A DNA stretch of 64,000 nt, from assembly GCA_033762255.1 (NCBI GenBank), contig JANRLT010000060.1:1-64000 (forward strand). The letters are read 5' to 3'. Below the pieces are notes generated by a model, which worked only from the letters and a program-made list of their open reading frames with translations, had not been told where the DNA came from and did not search any database. Source of the DNA: Pirellulales bacterium. Lineage in GTDB: Bacteria; Planctomycetota; Planctomycetia; Pirellulales; JALHPA01. Shown in pieces: positions 1 to 8,209 of this stretch. How positions within the stretch are numbered: position 1 is the stretch's first letter; every line of letters starts with the position of its first letter. The translations under genes and the position numbers were made by a program.

Positions 1-25
1 AGCGGCGCGCTGGCGCCCTCCCCGC

Positions 26-313
26 TCACTTTAACTCGATGCGAAAAATCCAAACCGTGGCCACGTTAACAGACGTTGACCTAGCCCCACTCCCCATAAA
101 CCACAACCCGACTTTGTTCTGTTTACGCTGAACCAGTACACCCCCATACTGCAGAGATTCAGCAAGAAACCATTTTTTAGCGGCTTCCAGCTTTTCCTGT
201 CGCAATTTTAGTAACGCGGTTTTGGGATCATTGGCATGATTCTCTTTCAGAAAAACAAAGCAACCTGTTGATAGTGTCACCACTGCAAATGCCCAGAACA
301 TCCACTTGGCCAT
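26..313 (-). CDS. Small exported or lipoprotein-like hypothetical protein
   Basis: I do not recognise this 95-residue protein. It opens with MAKWMFWAFAVVTLSTGC, a short hydrophobic segment ending in a cysteine, so it may be a lipoprotein or a single-pass inner membrane protein; the residues before the Cys (S-T-G) are only a fair lipobox. The remainder is a charged, partly helical segment followed by a hydrophobic patch. I chose the ATG at 313 because GGAG lies six bases upstream; an earlier in-frame start at 358 lacks such a site. It sits alone, transcribed in the same direction as the chromate transporter upstream of it. Confidence 0.6.
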   Translation of the reverse strand: MAKWMFWAFAVVTLSTGCFVFLKENHANDPKTALLKLRQEKLEAAKKWFLAESLQYGGVLVQRKQNKVGLWFMGSGARSTSVNVATVWIFRIELK

Positions 314-497
314 GATCAACTCCATCTCATGTAAATGCAGGGACGATAATAACGACAATCAGCAAATTAGAACATACGATCAGTATACTAGGCCAACACC
401 TTATGTAAAACGACTGATTAACAGGTAAAGTCCCATCGATCGGGCATAACCTATTGTAACAAATTCTGTATCACAAACACTCTAATACCGCCCACCC

Positions 498-1928
498 TCA
501 CCCCCAGATGAGCCAGCCCGCCCAGCCCAGTGCTCCGCAACCCAGGATCACGGCGATCAGGCCGACCCGGCCCGATTGCAATGCCAAAAACGCTCCCACC
601 GTTAACAATGCCTCTCCCCAGGCGAATTCTCCTTCTGGCAACAACGTCCCTTGGCCAAACTTAACCGCCAGATTCAGTATCACGCCCACGACGGCCGCGG
701 TGATGGCGGTCAGGGCCGCATTGAGCCGGGGTTTTTGGTCGAGTTGCTCTAAATGCGGCGCGCCCAAAAATATCATGATAAAACTGGGTAAAAACGTCAC
801 CCAAGTGGTGATCAGCCCGCAGATTGTCCCCATCGCCAACGGACTTAATTCCCCCGGTTGCCGCCAGCCGCCGACAAACCCCACAAACTGCAAGACCATG
901 ATCAGGGGGCCGGGGGTGGTTTCCGCCAGGGCCAAGCCGGCCAGCATTTGGTCCGGTGTCAGCCACCCATAATTATCCACCGCCTGCTGGGCGACATAGG
1001 GCAGGACGGCATACGCCCCGCCAAACGTCACCAGCGCCGCCTGACTAAAGAACAATCCTTGCTGTGCGGGCAAACTACTCCAGCCAAAAATTCCCGCCAA
1101 CGCAAAAACTGGACCCCACCATAACGTCAGCCCGACAGCCAAGATCAAAAATGTACGTTGCCAAGAAGCGGGAGGGGCGGGTGGTAATACAAGTGTCTGT
1201 GCTTGTTTTGCGCCGTGACCCGGGCCATGTCCTCCCCCCGCTGGAAATTGTCTAGGGAGCCATAAATTTCCCGCATAACCCAAAAGCGCCGCACCGAGGA
1301 TAATCCATAAAAAAGAGACATTGCCAAAGTGGATCAGCACAAACGATAGAACCGCGATGAGCAAGAGCGCCGCGCTTTTCAGCGATTTGCGGCCAATGCG
1401 TAGAATCGCCTGCGCTACGACCGCTAGCGCGGCGGCGGCGAGTGCCTGAAAGATGGCGGCCAACCAGGGCAAGTTCCCTCCCGCCATGAATAGCCAACTC
1501 AAGCCCCATAGGACCAGCATTGACGGCAGCACAAACAGTGCACCAGCGGCAATCCCTCCCTTGGCTCCGTGCAATCTCCAGCCCAGGTAGGTCGCCAGTT
1601 GTTGCGCCTCGGGACCGGGTAATAACATGCAGTAGTTCAGCCCCTGCATAAATTGCCGCTCGCTAAACCAGCGATTATCGTCAACCAGCAGTTTGTGCAT
1701 AGTCGCGATTTGCCCCGCTGGCCCGCCAAAGCTAATCAGACCCAGCTTGAACCATAGCCGCACGGCCTGCGAAAACGGAGGATGGGAGATGGGGGAGGCT
1801 GACGAGTCCTGCTTCGAATGAAGTGGCGCACCCCCGGCGGAAGGCTCCTCGGCAAGCTGGATAGCGGCAACCCTGTCGCGCTGTTGGGGTGTTTGGGCGG
1901 GGGTGGGAAGATCGGGGGAAGGTGTCAT
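498..1928 (-). CDS. chrA: Chromate transporter, ChrA family, two-domain form
   Basis: An inner membrane protein of the CHR family, whose known members export chromate by proton-coupled transport. The 476-residue length fits the long, duplicated form. The first half carries FGGPAGQIA near residue 68 and LPGPEAQQLA near 104. The second half carries the matching FGGAYAVLPYV near 303 and TTPGPL near 338. The two halves are joined by a short His/Gly-rich linker near 232-240. About ten hydrophobic segments are visible. The N-terminal 55 residues are a polar Pro-rich extension. ATG at 1928 follows an in-frame TTG at 1931, which I did not use. No chrB regulator is adjacent, so substrate assignment rests on family alone. 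Confidence 0.93.
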   Translation of the reverse strand: MTPSPDLPTPAQTPQQRDRVAAIQLAEEPSAGGAPLHSKQDSSASPISHPPFSQAVRLWFKLGLISFGGPAGQIATMHKLLVDDNRWFSERQFMQGLNYCMLLPGPEAQQLATYLGWRLHGAKGGIAAGALFVLPSMLVLWGLSWLFMAGGNLPWLAAIFQALAAAALAVVAQAILRIGRKSLKSAALLLIAVLSFVLIHFGNVSFLWIILGAALLGYAGNLWLPRQFPAGGGHGPGHGAKQAQTLVLPPAPPASWQRTFLILAVGLTLWWGPVFALAGIFGWSSLPAQQGLFFSQAALVTFGGAYAVLPYVAQQAVDNYGWLTPDQMLAGLALAETTPGPLIMVLQFVGFVGGWRQPGELSPLAMGTICGLITTWVTFLPSFIMIFLGAPHLEQLDQKPRLNAALTAITAAVVGVILNLAVKFGQGTLLPEGEFAWGEALLTVGAFLALQSGRVGLIAVILGCGALGWAGWLIWG

Positions 1929-2242
1929 CAATGTGGGATCAAAGCGTGCTAATCAGGCCGTCAGAAAGGAAGCGTTGCGGCGGGTGGTCGTGCGAAAGTA
2001 ACCGGGAAAAAGGCCAAAAATCTTTTCGCAAACTGTCAATTTGCCCCGATTGTAGGGACTTTTCCTCGCCAGGGATAGTTACCCGTTCACGTTATCCGTC
2101 ACGGGAGCGTCCCCTGGATCGTGACTTTTTACGGGCGATCAATTAGACTGAGCCAAGAGCCAGACCAGGCGTTTGCCAGCCTTGTCTTGGGGGTAACGGT
2201 ATCGGTTTTTCTTTCATTTTCTTTTGCATACGCACCAATATT
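1929..2242. other. Gene-free divergent intergenic region
   Basis: A stretch of about 310 bases between the divergently transcribed chromate transporter and the secreted protein at 2243. Short ORFs here are weak and lack ribosome sites. It must hold both promoters, but I see no convincing -35/-10 pair, operator or hairpin. Confidence 0.5.
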
Positions 2243-3757
2243 ATGATCCGCGCATTGTGGCAGCTTTTGTTGAGTGTCGCGTTCGTTCTTGGCACCTTGG
2301 CCCCAACGATAGGGTACGCGCAGGGAACGCCCGCAGTGGCCGACCTGTTAAAATTTGTGCCCGAAACAGCCAACGCGGTCATGGTGATTCGCGTACAGGA
2401 CCTGGTGAATAGCCCTCGCGGGCAGGCGGAAAAATGGCGCACCGCTGATAATCACGACTTGCTAGACGGCGCGCTGCGGATCCCTCCCTGGGTGAATTTG
2501 CTGGTCCGGGCGTCGCATATTTCCAGCCAAAGCCTGCAAGGCAACTGGACCGTCAGCCTGACTCCCCGGCCTGAAAATCTCACCCTCGAGACGATGATCA
2601 AAATGGCCGACGCCAACGTGGAAAAAATTGGCGATCAAACGGTTGCCCGCAATCGCCGCGGTTATGCGGCGGAGGTCCGCCCCGGCGTGATCGGCATGAT
2701 GTCCCCCCCGTTGCGGCAGGATTTTGCCCGTTGGGTACGGGGAGAATTTATTGGCGACCGGCATCCGCTGTCTCCTTATTTGCAAATTACCGCTGCCAAT
2801 ACGACGGCACCGATTGTGCTGGCGTATGACCTGCAGGACTTTTTTGATCCCCTGCACCTGCAGCAGTTTTTAGCCGCTAGCCCCACGCTGGCCAAAACCC
2901 CCGAGAAGCAGGCCCCCCTCTTGCGACTCTTGACTCAATTGCAAGGAGCGCGCATGGCGATCCAAGTTGACGACCAAATCACGGCTGATTTTCAGCTTAA
3001 CTTTTTTACCGAGCTTCCCCCCGATGCCGCCATCCTGCGCGAGTTGTTGATCGAAGCCGCCGGCGACGCCGGATTGGGCCTGCCGGAACTGGAACAAGCG
3101 GAAGTCACAGTCAGCGACAAAACCGTGAGTTTGCGAATGGGGTTGTCGGATTCGTCCCTGCGGTTGTTGTTGACGCTGATTACCGCCCCCCTGCCCGAAC
3201 AGCAGTCGGCGACCATGGCCAATAACACCACCGGCACCCAGCGGACGGTGGACGTGGCCGCCACGCAGGCCTACTACACCGAGATGCGGCGGTTGATCCG
3301 GGATTTGCGCAGTTTGAACCGCCGCAACGCCGGATACGACCGCACCGCGACCTGGCATGATAACTACGCCCGACGGATTCGCGAGATGTCGACCATTGGC
3401 GTCGATACGCGGCTGTTGCAGTTTGGGGCCAACACGGCGGATCGCTTTACCGCCTTGGCCAATTCACTGCGCGGCGTGCCGGTCGATTTGCAGGCCCTAG
3501 AGGATAAGATTCGCGTCAATCTGAATGTCACCACCTGGGAACCAGGGGGCGTCTGGACCGCCTGGGGCTACCACCCCGCCCCGTGGGAAGTGAACAGCAA
3601 TGTCTTGGATGTCCGCGCCGCCCAGCGGCAAGCGGTGGAACAAGGGGCCCGCGACCGCGAGGCGATCTGGCAAGCGATTGAAAAGGAACGGGTGGAGGTC
3701 CGCGACTTTCTTAACAGCAAGTACAGCCGCGACTTTGACAATCCCCCGCGCCGGTAG
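2243..3757 (+). CDS. Secreted planctomycete protein of unknown function
   Basis: A 504-residue protein with an N-terminal signal peptide (hydrophobic core within residues 5-22, then GYAQG as a likely cleavage region). The mature part begins with a segment like VADLLKFVPETANAVMVIR, a beta-alpha pattern seen in several large planctomycete exported proteins that resemble periplasmic sensors or scaffolds. The rest is mixed alpha/beta with a polar, Arg/Glu-rich C-terminal helix from about residue 445. I see no catalytic motif and do not assign a function. It stands alone, with a strong inverted repeat just after its stop codon. Confidence 0.75.
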   Translation: MIRALWQLLLSVAFVLGTLAPTIGYAQGTPAVADLLKFVPETANAVMVIRVQDLVNSPRGQAEKWRTADNHDLLDGALRIPPWVNLLVRASHISSQSLQGNWTVSLTPRPENLTLETMIKMADANVEKIGDQTVARNRRGYAAEVRPGVIGMMSPPLRQDFARWVRGEFIGDRHPLSPYLQITAANTTAPIVLAYDLQDFFDPLHLQQFLAASPTLAKTPEKQAPLLRLLTQLQGARMAIQVDDQITADFQLNFFTELPPDAAILRELLIEAAGDAGLGLPELEQAEVTVSDKTVSLRMGLSDSSLRLLLTLITAPLPEQQSATMANNTTGTQRTVDVAATQAYYTEMRRLIRDLRSLNRRNAGYDRTATWHDNYARRIREMSTIGVDTRLLQFGANTADRFTALANSLRGVPVDLQALEDKIRVNLNVTTWEPGGVWTAWGYHPAPWEVNSNVLDVRAAQRQAVEQGARDREAIWQAIEKERVEVRDFLNSKYSRDFDNPPRR

Positions 3758-3770
3758 GGGGCAGGCCCTA

Positions 3771-3795
3771 AACCGGTCACAAATTGTGACCGGTT
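3771..3795. terminator. Perfect 12-bp inverted repeat between convergent genes
   Basis: AACCGGTCACAA is followed after one base by its exact reverse complement. It lies 14 bases after the stop of the plus-strand gene and about 30 bases beyond the end of the minus-strand ORF, so a bidirectional stop is the simplest reading. No long T-run follows on either strand, so a protein-binding palindrome is possible. Confidence 0.5.
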
Positions 3796-3824
3796 CGCAA
3801 AAGCATCGCGATCCTCGCTACCCC

Positions 3825-4355
3825 TCACGTGAAGAATTCAATCGGGTTGCCCGTCTTTGCACTTGCATCGCATAAGACAAGCCCATTCTTCAACGTCTCG
3901 TGAATATCTCCGTCGAGGAATGGATACCCCCATGCCAATTCTCTCTCGAACGCTTTCTTCACGTGCCACCCCATATGCTCCTCGTCGGAGAGGTAATTTT
4001 GCAGCTGTTCGATCTCTAGCCGCCAAAAGGAGGCTTCGTCCGGGGAAAGCGCCAGATATCCATCTTTGTACTATCTCCTAATTGAGATTCTCATGAATAA
4101 CTCGAAATACCCAGCCCGCTCCTGGTATGTGGCCTTAAGCGCCAAGCCGATCTCTAGCAGGTCCCCGGGCCAAAATTGGACAAGCAGGCCTTCACGGTGG
4201 CCGCACTTAAACATATCTCGAAAGTTCTCTTCCCACTCTTTCCTTTTTCTTACACTACGAAAGTGGTAACGGTATGAATCATCCCCGTGGTATTGACACC
4301 CAGGAAGAGGCTCCCTGTCAGGGGAGTCGCATTTCACTTTACACCACGAACCCAT
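3825..4355 (-). pseudogene. Cassette-borne hypothetical gene interrupted by an in-frame TAG
   Basis: The frame opening at 4355 encodes 94 residues with several Cys and His (for example CKVKCDSPDREPLPGCQYHG), then stops at TAG, 4071-4073. The same frame continues directly for 81 more residues that look fully coding (YKDGYLALSPDEASFWRLE, then an acidic helical stretch) and ends at TGA, 3825-3827. The two parts together make a natural protein of about 175 residues, so I read this as one gene broken by a nonsense codon. Alternatives are UAG readthrough, a base-call error, or two genes, though the second part has no good start codon. I do not recognise the family. It is the last of four same-direction ORFs. 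Confidence 0.55.
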
Positions 4356-4411
4356 CGTCTCTCACTTATGCGGTAGCTGCCTTATGACTGCGTTACCCGT
4401 GTTGCCGCCTA

Positions 4412-4630
4412 CTAACTTTCCGGGTGTAAAACCGCACACGGCAATTCCGGTTCATCGCCTTGTTCGGCGAATGCGGGTTGACTTTGCTTGGCAGAGAAGG
4501 AAACAATTCGAGCGCCGCTTAATTCTTGCTCGCGACGCAACTCATTGCACATGGCGTGCAAATCATAGTTGAAGCGACGGGCGGCTTCATCCCGGGTATT
4601 ACGAATCTCTTGAATGATGGTGTCAGACAT
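4412..4630 (-). CDS. Short antitoxin-like protein of unknown function
   Basis: A 72-residue acidic/basic helical protein beginning MSDTIIQEIRNTRDEAARRF and continuing NYDLHAMCNELRRE before a segment like RIVSF. Small proteins of this pattern (MTDxIIxEI followed by ARxxYDlhAlxxdLrrrE) are very common in planctomycetes and cyanobacteria and are often taken for orphan antitoxins; their function is not established. AGGAG lies six bases before the ATG at 4630, which is why I reject the longer frame opening at 4744. It is the third ORF of the cassette-like run and has no toxin partner beside it. Confidence 0.75.
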   Translation of the reverse strand: MSDTIIQEIRNTRDEAARRFNYDLHAMCNELRREQELSGARIVSFSAKQSQPAFAEQGDEPELPCAVLHPES

Positions 4631-4680
4631 TCTGTTCTCCTTGTTCCAGCATTTCATGGCGTCCCGTTGACGAAAAAATG

Positions 4681-5019
4681 TTAGCACGCGCGCTCTAAAG
4701 TTCGAATTACAAGTAAAGCAGGCCAAAGGCTCATATGCCCACAACCACCGATATGTGGGTCAGGCAAAAGCAAGGTACCTTTTGCGACAACCAATTTGCC
4801 GTGCATTGCCTCGTACGCCGATGGATTGAACCGCAGATTACCTTGGCCAACTTCAAGCCAGATAGAAGAGTCGTAGTCCGTTCTTAGCTGGGATGCGGGG
4901 CTGTGATAAATGGCGACATCTTCAAACTCGAAGTGGAGAAGCCCCGTGATGCTGACGTAGAGTCCAGCCAGCTTTTGTTTTTGATCCAGTGCTTCGTTGA
5001 CGCTAAGCGTTATTCTCAT
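4681..5019 (-). CDS. Small OB-fold-like hypothetical protein
   Basis: A 112-residue protein of beta-rich character. Segments such as KLAGLYVSITGLLHFEFED, then SSIWLEVGQ, then KLVVAKGTLLL and GGCGHMSLWPALLVI, follow the order expected for a small barrel found in short planctomycete proteins; that similarity is from memory, not a search. The start at 5019 lies only a few bases after the end of the attC-like site, as in integron gene cassettes, and there is no clear Shine-Dalgarno. The TAA stop is embedded in a TGCTAAC sequence resembling the first core box of another attC, but I could not find its second half. Confidence 0.65.
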   Translation of the reverse strand: MRITLSVNEALDQKQKLAGLYVSITGLLHFEFEDVAIYHSPASQLRTDYDSSIWLEVGQGNLRFNPSAYEAMHGKLVVAKGTLLLPDPHIGGCGHMSLWPALLVIRTLERAC

Positions 5020-5022
5020 GAA

Positions 5023-5115
5023 TGCTAACAACCCAAGCTCAGCGACCCGGCCCACGAGACGCCACGATTGCTACCGCGACGCGATTGCCGGGTTCCCTGC
5101 AGCGCATGGTTAGGC
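5023..5115 (-). other. attC: attC-like integron recombination site
   Basis: A 93-base imperfect palindrome read on the minus strand. It starts with GCCTAAC, which fits the R'' core RYYYAAC and contains the stop of the preceding gene. It ends with GTTAGCA, close to the R' core GTTRRRY, three bases before the next start codon. Inside are pairable arms ending in ACCCGGC and GCCGGGT at equal distances (29 bases) from the two ends. The middle carries GCGCTGCA and CGCTGAGCTTGGG, typical of environmental attC sites. Read through in one frame it gives a peptide like NHALQGTRQSRRG, often misannotated as a small protein. No integrase is in the window. Confidence 0.75.
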
Positions 5116-5559
5116 GGCGACGAATTTGGAACGTAACTCATAAGGACACCTCTCTGTGACGTGAACAACCTCCCAAGGTTGCCCCTTGCCTTCGCCGGAA
5201 ACCCCGCGAATTGCAATGAACAAGTCGAACGCTGTTGCGGCGCTCTGCGCGACAACACCAAGCACGGCTGTGTCGGGACATGACGCCGACACCGTCGAAT
5301 GTGTCCAACGCGGGTCATGGTGAATTTCGAAATCCAATCCGAGCCTCTGCGCTTCGTCACGGGAAAATGTGGAATCAGTGAGGTCTGTGCCACTGAACAC
5401 CATGCTGACAGCATCCTCAACACTGCCGCTGAACTTACGAGGCGGGTCGCTCTTGCCGAGATGCGAAATGGAAACGCCACGCTCCTGCAACGAGCGAAAG
5501 AAACTGCAAACCCGCGCTGCTGTCGGCTTGGCGATGTAAGCATAGAGGACGTGTGACAT
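5110..5559 (-). CDS. First cassette gene, unknown function
   Basis: A 149-residue soluble protein. It starts MSHVLYAYIAKPTAARV and has a central segment with FSRDEAQRLGLDFEIHHDP and a C-terminal region ending RSKFVAA. I do not recognise a family or catalytic motif. It is the first ORF after a strong promoter at 5640-5668, and its stop codon lies inside the attC-like site that follows. A larger ORF at 5025-5543 in another frame runs across the attC and is a shadow. Confidence 0.7.
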   Translation of the reverse strand: MSHVLYAYIAKPTAARVCSFFRSLQERGVSISHLGKSDPPRKFSGSVEDAVSMVFSGTDLTDSTFSRDEAQRLGLDFEIHHDPRWTHSTVSASCPDTAVLGVVAQSAATAFDLFIAIRGVSGEGKGQPWEVVHVTERCPYELRSKFVAA

Positions 5560-5639
5560 AGCCGCCGGTCATTAGATTATACAGTCTTTTCGCTGGGATA
5601 TTCGTAATATCCAGGACAGCTACACAGCGATTTTCCCGT

Positions 5640-5668
5640 ATAGTACAGTCTTGATATAGGCCTGTCAA
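5640..5668 (-). promoter_or_regulatory. Strong sigma-70-type promoter of the cassette run
   Basis: On the minus strand TTGACA is followed after exactly 17 bases by TACTAT, a near-consensus pair. Transcription would begin about 75 bases before the first cassette ORF and run through all four. A small palindrome, GGATATT and AATATCC around three bases (5596-5612), lies in the leader and could be an operator. In integrons the cassette promoter lies in just this position, but no attI core is visible here. Confidence 0.65.
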
Positions 5669-5930
5669 ACAGTGCATCATCCTTTAGCAAAACCGGTTAA
5701 GTTCATTAGTCCCCTAGCAGCCAGCCTGTAATATCCAGCAATATACCATCCTCCACTCAACCCACCTGATAATGCAAACGACGATTGTCGGTATTGAACC
5801 GTCAACACCCCAGCTAAAGCCAAAACTCCTCAATCAGCTCCGCGATTCGCGGCGGATCAGGCATTATGCAGCCCCTGGCACTGAGAGGCACGGGAACTGC
5901 AAGTAGACATAGATATTGCCCAAAAACGCA
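5669..5930. other. Gene-free stretch between cassette promoter and tRNA terminator
   Basis: About 260 bases with no credible gene. A tiny minus-strand reading frame, MPDPPRIAELIEEFWL, near 5818-5870 might be a remnant of a larger gene. I see no integrase and no attI core. Confidence 0.4.
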
Positions 5931-5957
5931 AAAAACCCTGGGTAGCCAGGGTTTTTT
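5931..5957 (-). terminator. Intrinsic terminator after tRNA-Ser
   Basis: On the minus strand ACCCTGG, a short loop and CCAGGGT are followed by a run of six T. It starts five bases after the tRNA 3' end. Confidence 0.85.
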
Positions 5958-5961
5958 TCAG

Positions 5962-6048
5962 CGGAGAGGACAGGATTCGAACCTGCGGTCCAGTTTCCCG
6001 GACACGGCTTTAGCAAAGCCGCGCTATCGACCACTCAGCCACCTCTCC
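5962..6048 (-). tRNA. tRNA-Ser(GCU)
   Basis: An 87-base class II tRNA. The acceptor arms GGAGAGG and CCTCTCC pair perfectly with discriminator G. The D region GGCTGAGTGGTCGA, the anticodon stem CGGCT/AGCCG with loop TTGCTAA, a long variable arm around GTGTCCGGGAAACTGGAC, and the T loop GGTTCGAATCC are all present. The anticodon GCT reads AGC/AGU serine codons. The CCA end is not encoded. A strong terminator follows. The nearby cassette run begins about 300 bases past its 3' end, a common place for acquired DNA. Confidence 0.96.
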
Positions 6049-6393
6049 GGATTGGGATTTGCCGCTCTTTTCGCAGTTTCGGCAAATCCACCTCCAGTAT
6101 ACCTCAATTTTTCCGCGCTGGGAATTGCTTTTTACCCCCGCGTCAGCCAGAGATTAGAGCAAGCAGGTTGCCCCGTTGGCACTGCCCCGTGCGGGGGACA
6201 AAAAAACCCCCTGCTTTTTAAGGCGATTTTTTTAGTCAACAAACCTCCAGGCAATCTGGGCTAGCTTAGAAAATCTCCCCTGGGTGGGACACGGCAAGCC
6301 CCGTCAGGTTCGGCAAAATATCCGCGTCAAGTCGCCAGAATATTGGTATATTGGCACTATCCGTTTTGTAAATTAATAGCCCCTGGAATTTTT
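6049..6393. other. Gene-free intergenic region upstream of the beta-propeller gene
   Basis: Between the tRNA 5' end and the next start codon. It contains both promoters by position and a short GC hairpin near 6186-6200 (CCCCGTGCGGGG). Nothing else is clear. Confidence 0.45.
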
Positions 6394-7464
6394 ATGAGCA
6401 AATACCCCCTTTGGACGTTGTCTTTACGGTATGTGTTATTGTGCACAATTTTCAGAAAAGTTTGGGGAAACTTGCTGTGCCTGGCCCCTCGATACATGGC
6501 CCCTCTCTGCATCGCCACCCTTTGCCTGGCAACTTTGTGCCGGACCGGTGTGGTTGTAGCCGAAGAGGCGGCCACCCCGGCGGCAAAAACGGCCCCTCCC
6601 GCGGACCAATCCGCTGCCGCTGAAGAACCCGCGGCCCCCGCGGCCAACCAGCCCCGTCCCCGGTGGAAGCTCACGACCGGTCTGGCCGCCCCCGAAAGCG
6701 CCTATTTTGACGCGGGGACCCAGGCGATCTATGTGAGTAATATCGACGGCTCGCCGGGAGAAAAAGATGGCAAGGGCTATATCGCTAAATTAGGCTTGGA
6801 CGGCAAAATGATCGCCGAGCGCTGGGTGGAGGGAATGAACGCCCCCAAGGGAATCCGCACCCACGCGGGCAAATTGTATGTCACGGATTTGGACCGCGTG
6901 CAGGTGATTGACCTAAAAACCGCCAGGATCACCGGCACCATTATTATAAAAAATGCCAAATTTCTCAACGATGTGGCGATTGATGATGCCGGGACGGTGT
7001 ATGTCTCGGACCTGTTGGATAACACCATCTACCGAATTGCCGGCGACACACCCGCGGTCTGGGTCAGTGGCAAGGAAGTCCCCCATCCCAATGGCCTGTT
7101 GGTGCATGATTCCGAATTGATCGTGGCCAGTTGGGGGGAGGGCCTGGATTCGGCGAACTTTACCACCAAGCAGCCGGGCCAGTTGCTCAGTTTTGACTTA
7201 AAAAGTAAAGCCCGGCAGATTTTAACGCCGGATGGCCTGGGAAATTTGGACGGATTAGAGAACGACGGCAGCGGCGGCTATTATGCCAGCGACTATCTGG
7301 GGGGCAATGTTTTCCACGTCGGGGCTGATGGAACGGCCCGGGTGATTTTGTCTGGTTTGCCCTCCCCCGCGGATTTGGGCATGGTCGAAGGGGCACAATT
7401 ACTGCTGGTCCCCCTGATGTCGGAAAACGCCCTGGCGGCTTATGAATTACCTGACTTGCAATGA
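6394..7464 (+). CDS. Exported SMP-30/gluconolactonase-like beta-propeller protein
   Basis: A 356-residue protein with a long N-terminal signal sequence, an Ala/Pro-rich linker, and a C-terminal domain of repeated four-strand blades. Segments such as AIYVSNIDG, KLYVTDLDRVQVID, TVYVSDLLDNTIYRI, PHPNGLLV and GGYYASDYLGG follow the SMP-30/gluconolactonase/LRE-like pattern, with Asn and Asp at blade turns that often bind a divalent cation. The likely role is a lactonase or ligand-binding scaffold outside the cytoplasm; the substrate is unknown. I chose ATG at 6394 (TGGAA upstream) over an in-frame TTG at 6343. Confidence 0.8.
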   Translation: MSKYPLWTLSLRYVLLCTIFRKVWGNLLCLAPRYMAPLCIATLCLATLCRTGVVVAEEAATPAAKTAPPADQSAAAEEPAAPAANQPRPRWKLTTGLAAPESAYFDAGTQAIYVSNIDGSPGEKDGKGYIAKLGLDGKMIAERWVEGMNAPKGIRTHAGKLYVTDLDRVQVIDLKTARITGTIIIKNAKFLNDVAIDDAGTVYVSDLLDNTIYRIAGDTPAVWVSGKEVPHPNGLLVHDSELIVASWGEGLDSANFTTKQPGQLLSFDLKSKARQILTPDGLGNLDGLENDGSGGYYASDYLGGNVFHVGADGTARVILSGLPSPADLGMVEGAQLLLVPLMSENALAAYELPDLQ

Positions 7465-7525
7465 TGGCGGGGCTAACTCCGTCTAACGGTGGATAGATGA
7501 TGGCAAACCAATGCATGCACCGCCC

Positions 7526-8128
7526 CTACGCTTGGCCCCGTAGTAAGCTTAGGCTCAATCTGCCAATCATACCGATAACGCATAAAGCTACCCATACCCC
7601 GAATGCTGGCTCGGGGATTTGTTGTACCTCAAAAGTAAATTGGTAAAACGTGGGTTGGGATTCTAATTGTTGGGCCCAAAAAGTGTAATCCCCAGGTCCT
7701 AGTGGTACGCTAAACCCCTGAGAGCCAAAGGATGTACTCATATCCAACATCAAATTGGATGAAATCGTATCAAAACCAAAATGGGTATAACCCGCTAAAT
7801 CGGCTGGGAGTGCCGCGTTTGGCAACACCGTGAATGTTGGACCGAATTGCATGCCCAGAAACGCCCGCGCATTGTTACTTTGATAAATGTCATGGTTGAT
7901 GACGCTAAGTAGAGAATTTGCAGGTACGACCACTCGAAAATACTCTAAATCACCACTAGCTGAAGTGGCGGAAATTCGATTTTGACCAACATCCAACTCG
8001 AAAAGAGTCGGCACCATAAGATTTCCAGAGAGATCACCATCAGTGCTCTCTTGATAATTATCAGCCAGCAGCTGCAAATTAAAGGCAAAGAACAGTGACA
8101 GGACCAACGTATACCGAATTGTTGACAT
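7526..8128 (-). CDS. PEP-CTERM protein of unknown function
   Basis: A 200-residue exported protein: signal peptide at residues 1-22, a beta-rich middle, and a C-terminal PEP-CTERM-type signal (IPEPAFGVW, a hydrophobic helix, then a short Arg-containing tail LRGQA). PEP-CTERM proteins are thought to be processed by exosortase and sorted to the envelope or extracellular matrix. No exosortase gene is in this window. The middle resembles prepeptidase-like beta-sandwich domains (RVVVPANSLLSVI, then GPGDYTFWAQQ), but I would not name a family. It lies downstream of, and in the same direction as, the PhoX-like PEP-CTERM gene. Confidence 0.78.
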   Translation of the reverse strand: MSTIRYTLVLSLFFAFNLQLLADNYQESTDGDLSGNLMVPTLFELDVGQNRISATSASGDLEYFRVVVPANSLLSVINHDIYQSNNARAFLGMQFGPTFTVLPNAALPADLAGYTHFGFDTISSNLMLDMSTSFGSQGFSVPLGPGDYTFWAQQLESQPTFYQFTFEVQQIPEPAFGVWVALCVIGMIGRLSLSLLRGQA

Positions 8129-8169
8129 GATGGGTTATTCAAAAATAGGAAAAATATGGATAAAAGAAC

Positions 8170-8190
8170 TCACAGCAATTTTAGCTGTGA
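8170..8190 (-). terminator. Short hairpin, possible second terminator
   Basis: TCACAGC and GCTGTGA flank a seven-base AT-rich loop. On the minus strand it is followed by GTTCTTTTAT. It is weaker than the hairpin at 8210. Confidence 0.35.
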
Positions 8191-8209
8191 AGAAAAGATC
8201 GAAAGAAAC

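Noticed and set aside
508-972. 154-residue plus-strand ORF opposite chrA
   Set aside because: Pro/Ser/Ala-rich mirror of the membrane protein; no signal of its own.
4384-4572. 62-residue plus-strand ORF
   Set aside because: Opposite the antitoxin-like cassette gene, with no ribosome site.
5025-5543. 172-residue minus-strand ORF across the attC-like site
   Set aside because: Different frame from the better gene at 5110-5559. Its end, PNHALQGTRQSRRG and so on, is the translated attC, a common misannotation.
5866-6264. 132-residue plus-strand ORF
   Set aside because: It runs across the tRNA-Ser gene and its terminator on the opposite strand.
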